64,000 nucleotides of DNA from the NCBI GenBank assembly GCA_038373865.1, contig JAXGGA010001105.1, forward strand, positions 62,001 through 126,000. Reading direction: 5' to 3'. The position numbers and the translations under genes are program-made. Below, in pieces: positions 60,901 through 64,000 of this stretch. The first letter of the stretch is position 1. Each line of letters starts with the position of its first letter. The notes beneath the pieces were generated by a model. It was not told the origin of the DNA. It ran no database searches and saw nothing but the letters and a program-made list of their open reading frames with translations. Source of the DNA: Uloborus plumipes (lineage: Eukaryota; Arthropoda; Arachnida; Araneae; Uloboridae).

Positions 60901-61445
60901 AGAAAATTGCATCTTTTCATACCATTTTTTCTCCTCAGCAAATATTTCCAATGTCACTGATCATACGTTTGGATTAAATTTATTAAAATGAGAAAAGTAT
61001 AACTGAGCTTGAAGTATCCAAACAGCATTCGTAATTGAAATCTAAATTGAAATCAATAAAATTGTTTTAAGTTAAATTTCGCATAAAACGAACGGACGCT
61101 AGTTTAATAAAAACCGGAGAATTTCTGAAGAAAAACATAAATTAATTCTTAATTACAGTTTATGTTACATGCGTAGAAGTATCCAATAACGATTGGAAAA
61201 GCATGTTAGGAGAGAAAAACATAAGTATCGAACTGACCAGGAGCAGGTTTGTCTTCCTCCACGGCAGCTACGACGGTCGAGGCTGGCTCTTCGGCCTTCG
61301 CATCTTGGGGCACCTGGGGCACGGCCTCCTGCGCCTTCTCGGCCTGCACCTCGTCCGACTTGACCTCCCTCCTCCTCAGGTGCCGGGGCGCCGCGAGGGT
61401 CCCAGTCACGGCGACGGCGAGCAAGCAAACGGCGAAGAACTTCAT
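42624..61445 (-). CDS. Four-exon gene for a secreted, disordered Glu/Lys/Pro-rich protein (whole spliced CDS)
   Basis: Coding exons at 61445-61238, 50820-50603, 47174-46760 and 42802-42624 join in frame to 1020 nt, 339 residues plus TAA. All three introns are GT...AG with phases 1, 0 and 1. Residues 1-18 form a signal peptide (MKFF, then a hydrophobic core ending T-L-A before A-P). Residues 21-26 are RHLRRR, a possible proprotein-convertase site. The rest is a low-complexity chain of Glu (about a quarter of residues), Lys, Pro, Ala, Val and Ser. The mature part has no Phe, Tyr, Trp, Cys, Met or Asn and only two Gly, so no globular fold is expected. Exon 3 has a PEVK-like (K)(P/S)EEV repeat. 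I recognise no named family. Extracellular matrix, cuticle or secretion roles are guesses. The structure is read from splice signals and frame only, so extra small exons in the long introns cannot be excluded. Confidence 0.85.
43241..43660. mobile_element. piggyBac-like TTAA element in intron 3
   Basis: TTAA at 43237-43240 and 43661-43664. Ends ccctttgggatac and (inverse) accctt-cggggcac, imperfect inverted repeats starting CCC as in piggyBac elements. An (AT)n tract at about 43467-43491 is inside. No coding. Confidence 0.6.
43467..43491. repeat. (TA)n microsatellite
   Basis: About 25 bp of pure TA. Confidence 0.9.
46760..47174 (-). CDS. Exon 3: Glu/Pro/Lys-rich segment with PEVK-like pentapeptide repeats
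   Basis: Starts after acceptor GTGTATTCCAG and encodes 138 codons plus one base (phase 0 in, phase 1 out). It begins EQDKKEEAVAEPEPEKA. Its middle has six clean tandem copies of (K)(P/S)EEV followed by a KTEE variant; its last part is Ser/Asp/Lys-rich (SAESSEEVKPEGDKSD). The repeat is also visible in DNA as 15-bp units at about 46906-46995. The donor is AAAAAG|GTTAGA. If it is not used, the frame stops at once (Gly, then TAG), giving a C-terminus EKEKG. This is the longest exon. The opposite strand is open over the whole exon, but that is a by-product of the low-complexity codon pattern. Confidence 0.88.
46906..46995 (-). repeat. 15-bp coding tandem repeat in exon 3
   Basis: Six consecutive 15-bp units begin at 46906, 46921, 46936, 46951, 46966 and 46981. 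On the plus strand each reads roughly acttcttcNGNTTNA. On the coding strand each unit gives (K)(P/S/T)EEV. Neighbouring units are almost identical in DNA, some differing by one or two bases, so the array probably grew by replication slippage and may vary in length between individuals. Confidence 0.85.
47175..50602 (-). other. Intron 2 of the secreted-protein gene (3.4 kb)
   Basis: GTAAGG donor and ATTCCAG acceptor, phase 0. AT-rich, with an (AT)n tract at 48868-48910. No recognisable mobile-element ends or further coding sequence. Confidence 0.75.
48868..48910. repeat. (AT)n microsatellite in intron 2
   Basis: About 43 bp of AT with one G. Confidence 0.9.
50603..50820 (-). CDS. Exon 2: Glu/Lys-rich segment
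   Basis: The acceptor reads TTTCTTTCACAG before TACTAATAAC, and the donor is TCTCAG|GTAAGG, a near-consensus site. The two leading bases complete a Val codon begun in exon 1, then 72 codons follow and end on a codon boundary (phase 1 in, phase 0 out). The segment is dominated by Glu and Lys in short blocks (EEAKKEEVKAEEKPEEKPEEKKEV, given here only as a pattern of EEK/PEEK), with Gln near the middle and end. It has no aromatic, Cys, Met, Asn or Gly residue. It could form charged helix or stay disordered. It lies 10.4 kb from exon 1 and 3.4 kb from exon 3. Confidence 0.87.
51010..51168. mobile_element. hAT-like short remnant in intron 1
   Basis: Left end caggggctcacaaacttttt and right end (inverse) caggctttcccaaagtgagt, of the common hAT form CAG...CCCAAACTTT. 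No 8-bp duplication could be matched, so the copy is old or truncated. Confidence 0.5.
53891..54400. mobile_element. piggyBac-like TTAA element in intron 1, 510 bp
   Basis: TTAA at 53887-53890 and 54401-54404. Ends CCCATTAATGCC and the exact inverse GGCATTAATGGG, so TTAACCC borders both sides. No coding inside. Confidence 0.8.
54582..54620. repeat. Imperfect hairpin
   Basis: acagccttgcaacacg and cgtgtggcgcaaggctgt are inverse copies apart from a two-base difference, separated by about five bases. Confidence 0.6.
55598..55665. repeat. A23 tract followed by a T-rich tract
   Basis: A run of 23 A at 55598-55620, then about 26 mixed bases, then a T run. The runs could pair in RNA. Confidence 0.8.
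58451..58600. repeat. 75-bp tandem duplication
   Basis: Two copies at 58451-58525 and 58526-58600, each starting agataaaacat and ending ccttaaaagagttta, with scattered differences and a compensating three-base length change at each of two places. Confidence 0.85.
59584..59650 (+). tRNA. tRNA-like remnant or SINE head (T-arm only)
   Basis: The word gggttcgactcc matches the internal B box GGTTCGANTCC, with stem ttggg/cctga. About 40 bases upstream, tagtccgtagagtatgagg is a weak A box. A full cloverleaf could not be drawn, so this is not a functional tRNA call. Confidence 0.25.
61238..61445 (-). CDS. Exon 1: signal peptide, basic patch and start of acidic chain
   Basis: Encodes residues 1-69 plus the first base of codon 70. 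It starts at the ATG of MKFFAVCLLAVAV, with A at -3. This start is chosen because a classical signal peptide follows at once. The likely signal-peptidase site is after Ala18 (T-L-A before A-P), since cutting after Ala19 would put Pro at +1. Arg21-Arg26 (RHLRRR) fits R-x-x-R. From Glu27 on the chain is acidic (EVKSDEVQAEKAQEA...). The only Cys of the protein, Cys7, is in the signal peptide. The donor is CCTG|GTCAGT. Reading through it gives about nine more codons before a stop. The exon is GC-rich, unlike the surrounding introns. An in-frame ATG lies 96 nt upstream. Confidence 0.88.
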
Positions 61446-61623
61446 CTTTTTCTCGGAGCTTGGACGGAAAAATTTCGGATGCAAGCGGATCAGATGCGGA
61501 GAGGAGTTTGAGGACTCAGCGCGCGGTGCGGGGGTTCTCATACCCTTCGGTCTCCTCCCCCTTTTCCACTCCCGCCCGCGGTCCTGGACGGAGCGCCGCC
61601 TGGCGGTCGACCTTTGCGTGACT
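61446..61623 (-). other. Probable 5' UTR with in-frame upstream ATG
   Basis: GC-rich leader between the putative start site and the MKFF codon. It is open in the coding frame. It contains an in-frame ATG at 61541-61539 (MRTPAPRAE...), 32 codons upstream, with G at -3. Use of it would bury the signal peptide behind a basic extension, so the downstream ATG is preferred. Confidence 0.45.
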
Positions 61624-61650
61624 GAAGTGTGTGCGCTCTGGATATATACT
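61620..61650 (-). promoter_or_regulatory. Putative core promoter: TATA box and arthropod initiator
   Basis: On the minus strand a TATATAT box lies at 61648-61642, and TCAGTC, matching the arthropod initiator TCAGT, lies at 61625-61620. If the A of the initiator is +1 (61623), the TATA box starts at about -25, a little closer than the usual -30. The implied 5' UTR is about 178 nt without an intron. The downstream 400 bp is GC- and CpG-rich, unlike the rest of the window. Confidence 0.5.
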
Positions 61651-61928
61651 GGGGGATGGATTCGCGATTGTTGCGCAAAACGATTCCTTTTTAGCATTTT
61701 GGAAATTCGTGATGTTTGGTTTTTGTTTCTATTTTGGGAAATGAGCAGAAATAGACAGTCCGATTTTGTATATTTTTTTGTACTCTGTTATTATTAAACT
61801 AAGACTCACGCAAGTAGTTTTTTGGGTGGGCATGTTACTGAAGTACAGACATTACTTGCGGACCGGGTGCTCCAGTAGAGCACCAGCTCTGATTTCCTGT
61901 AATGAGCATTTTGGGGAGTCTAGGGGTG

Positions 61929-62235
61929 CAGGGCCCGATTAACCCCTGTGGTTAAGGGAAGCTCAGTCTCATTTTGGGGCCCTCCACTTTTTGTTGTGGT
62001 GAAAATTTCTAAAATTATTTGGCAAATTTAAAATCTAAATGATTTAAGAGTAAAAAAAGCTGTTAAAGTACAATATAGCACAGTTGGGACAAATTATATT
62101 GAACCAGCTTTCTTTAAAGCTAAATATAAAAGTCAAAACTTGAATTTTTTTGTAGCTTTTCAGTCATTTTTGGGCCCCCTAAAAATTTGGAGGGGAAGCT
62201 CAAGCTTCCCGAGCCTTTTGGGTAATCAGGCCTTG
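61929..62235. mobile_element. hAT-type element just upstream of the promoter, 307 bp
   Basis: TAGGGGTG is repeated exactly at 61921-61928 and 62236-62243. Ends cagggcccgattaaccc and (inverse) caaggcctgattaccc. The interior holds the inverse pair ggggccctccac / gggccccctaaa. It lies about 0.3 kb upstream of the putative TATA box. Confidence 0.85.
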
Positions 62236-62243
62236 TAGGGGTG

Positions 62244-63528
62244 TGAAACATTTCCCAAAAGGTGCACGGTTGACAGGGGGGAATTTATATCCTGATGCAC
62301 TTTCTGAAAAATATAAGGGAGTAACATTAGATTAAGAATTTGGACTCTAAACTTTAAGTTAAATCATAAATGTAATGATTCAACGGAGTGGAACCTGCGG
62401 CCCCAACGTCTTATGTGGTCGGAAATGATTACTGAGAAAAATCACTTTAAATTTTTTGAATAATCAAGTCAGTGCGATGAAGCGTTTTTTGTCTGTTTGA
62501 AATAGTTTGCGGTTTTACAATAATCAATTTCTGATATTAGTGAAAATGTGAATTTATTTCGGACAAATTAAAGTTTTCACAATCAAGAATTGCAGTCAGG
62601 TGATTACTGCGTTTTCCTGAAACTTATCATTTTGCAAAAAGTTTAGTTTAAATTTTCAGAATTTTTATTTACTATGTGATTAAACACTTACCCAATTCAT
62701 ATCTTGACATAGCCTTCATGTAATTTTTCCAACAGCTGCTTGCACTTATTTGACGCGAGCTTTTGCTCATGTGATTCGTATTTTTGGATAAATGATGATA
62801 GAATATGATAGTTTCGATTTTTTTTTTAGCAACTATTGATGAACTGCTCCGTGTAAATTTAATCCTTTATCAGAAAACACGCGTAAGTGAAATTTATTAA
62901 ATAATTTGCAAAGCATAGAAACCATATTTTGCAGACTTGTATGTATTATGCTCAGAAGGCTAAGCAGAGGATAAAAAAAAAAAAAAAGACTATAACTAAA
63001 AATAAACACTCGGCTGTTTTTTTTTTTTTTTGTTCAAAATATTTTCAAATACAGAATCTGAAAAATTTGATGCGAAGCTTGCAATCTGGTCTTGAGTTTT
63101 AGCCCTTAAAATTTGAAAGAAATAAATAAATAAATAAATATAATAATCTCCTAAAAAGCGGGATCATATCCTCTAAGACTTTTTCAGGAGGCATATACCG
63201 TTCAGTAACATACATTAGGGGTAATGAGTTTTTGACCATTCTTGCATAAAAACTAGGTGAAGTTATATTGATTTCATTAAAAATCGAAAGTTCAAAATTT
63301 TATACAATAGCATGTAAGAAGAGTTTCTTTGTAGATAACGCAGTAAACAATCATTTAATTGATAAATTATATTTTCAAGTTCTGTACGTGTCTTGAAATT
63401 GACTAATAACTCCTCAAAATTTAACACAATTTTGAAATAAAATTATTCAAACTTATTGACTTATTTTACCTTGGACATTATCAATCAACACCAGTCCAGC
63501 ATTATTTCCTAAAAGAATGTTTTAAATA
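62244..63528. other. AT-rich 5' flank
   Basis: Poly-A and poly-T near 62970-63030 and an (AAAT)n run at 63119-63141. No gene recognised. Confidence 0.5.
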
Positions 63529-63735
63529 CAGTCGAACCCGCTTAATGGAATAGCCATTTTACCACGTTAAAATATTCTAATAAGCGGGATATTTCATTAT
63601 CCGGGATCAAAATAATGCATTCCAGCTGTTTGGTGCAGTGAAAACGTATTATATTAAGATGGGTTATTCTTTTAATCTATATTATTAAAATATCGATTAA
63701 AAGAATAACCCCGCTTAATATAGCGGGCTCGACTG
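63529..63735. mobile_element. TA-flanked CAGTCGAACCCGC element, 207 bp
   Basis: Starts cagtcgaacccgcttaatgg next to TA and ends gcgggctcgactg before TA. An internal hairpin (agaataacccc.../...ggttattctttta) lies at about 63655-63715. Related to 4593-4766. Confidence 0.8.
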
Positions 63736-63737
63736 TA

Positions 63738-64000
63738 TTTTCAACGATTATGTTCTTCAAAAAATGACGTGGAGATCTCACTTACTCTATAGGAAAAGGT
63801 GAGTGGGCCCCCTCCCATGTATTTAAATTTAAAGTGAGCATATCCAAGAAAGGGATTTGTGAATCTTACTTGATTAAATACGAAACGTTTTAGTGTGAAA
63901 CGTTTTTTTTTATATAATTCACCCATTAACTAGATATCTACTCGCATTTAAATCTGTATGGCAGAAAATTATAAAACGAAGTACAAAGCAATTGTATCTG
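63738..64000. other. AT-rich end of window
   Basis: Nothing recognised. Confidence 0.4.

Larger units (their letters stand above)
50821..61237 (-). other. Intron 1 of the secreted-protein gene (10.4 kb)
   Basis: GTCAGT donor and CACAG acceptor, phase 1. It holds a hAT-like remnant (51010-51168), a piggyBac-like element (53891-54400), a hairpin (54582-54620), a long A/T tract pair near 55600-55665, a 75-bp duplication (58451-58600) and a tRNA-like T-arm (about 59584-59650). Long first introns often carry enhancers, but I see no definite one. Confidence 0.7.

Noticed and set aside
61206..61697. Longer minus-strand frame starting MLKRNRF before exon 1
   Set aside because: That ATG lies upstream of the TATA box, and the extension puts the signal peptide in the middle of the protein.
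61249..61797. 182-codon plus-strand open frame over exon 1
   Set aside because: Antisense to the signal-peptide exon and promoter; open because of high GC. No splice or start evidence.

Overview
The window looks like nuclear DNA of an arthropod: AT-rich, gene-poor, with long introns and many DNA transposon relics. The guess of a chelicerate such as a spider rests on the repeat style and is weak. Evidence for an arthropod is a four-exon gene with GT/AG introns, a TATA/TCAGT core promoter, and pieces of mariner, Tc1-like and pogo-like transposases. There is also a degraded copy of a repetitive arthropod protein family (CYICG ... GAPMIWREP). I see nothing bacterial, viral or organellar.

Only one protein-coding gene can be supported. 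It lies on the minus strand, with coding exons at 61445-61238, 50820-50603, 47174-46760 and 42802-42624, and introns of about 10.4, 3.4 and 4.0 kb. The exons join without a frame break into a 339-residue secreted protein: a signal peptide, a basic RHLRRR patch, then a long disordered Glu/Lys/Pro/Ala/Val chain. The mature chain has no Phe, Tyr, Trp, Cys, Met or Asn. Exon 3 carries a 15-bp tandem repeat encoding (K)(P/S)EEV. I recognise no named family. A TATA box and initiator-like TCAGTC lie upstream (61620-61650), and candidate polyadenylation signals lie at 42055-42060 and 41649-41654.

The left two thirds (1-41.6 kb) is non-genic and made of repeats. It holds a mariner transposase relic (about 3.2-3.6 kb), TA-flanked short elements (4.6, 7.3, 17.7, 31.4, 39.9 kb; also 63.5 kb) and a hAT-type element with a perfect 8-bp target duplication (7.7-8.2 kb). 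It also holds an unexplained GC-rich block (8.3-8.9 kb), a Tc1-like transposase relic (11.4-12.7 kb), Helitron-type pieces (12.8-13.5 kb), the CYICG-family pseudogene (15.1-15.5 kb) and a pogo-like element nested in a CACTG-ended element (18.7-20.75 kb). Further right are a 2.1-kb foldback element with roughly 1-kb arms (24.2-26.3 kb), a cluster of TTAA-flanked short elements (26.5-27.8 kb), a hammerhead ribozyme motif (31.3 kb) and a complete-ended non-autonomous Helitron carrying its own duplication plus a nested TTAA element (32.8-34.35 kb).

The right third is the gene, its introns (with piggyBac-like elements and a hAT-like remnant) and its 5' flank, where a hAT-type element with a perfect 8-bp duplication sits about 0.3 kb upstream of the promoter. 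The most interesting items are the low-complexity secreted protein gene, the hammerhead motif, the foldback element and the nested Helitron.
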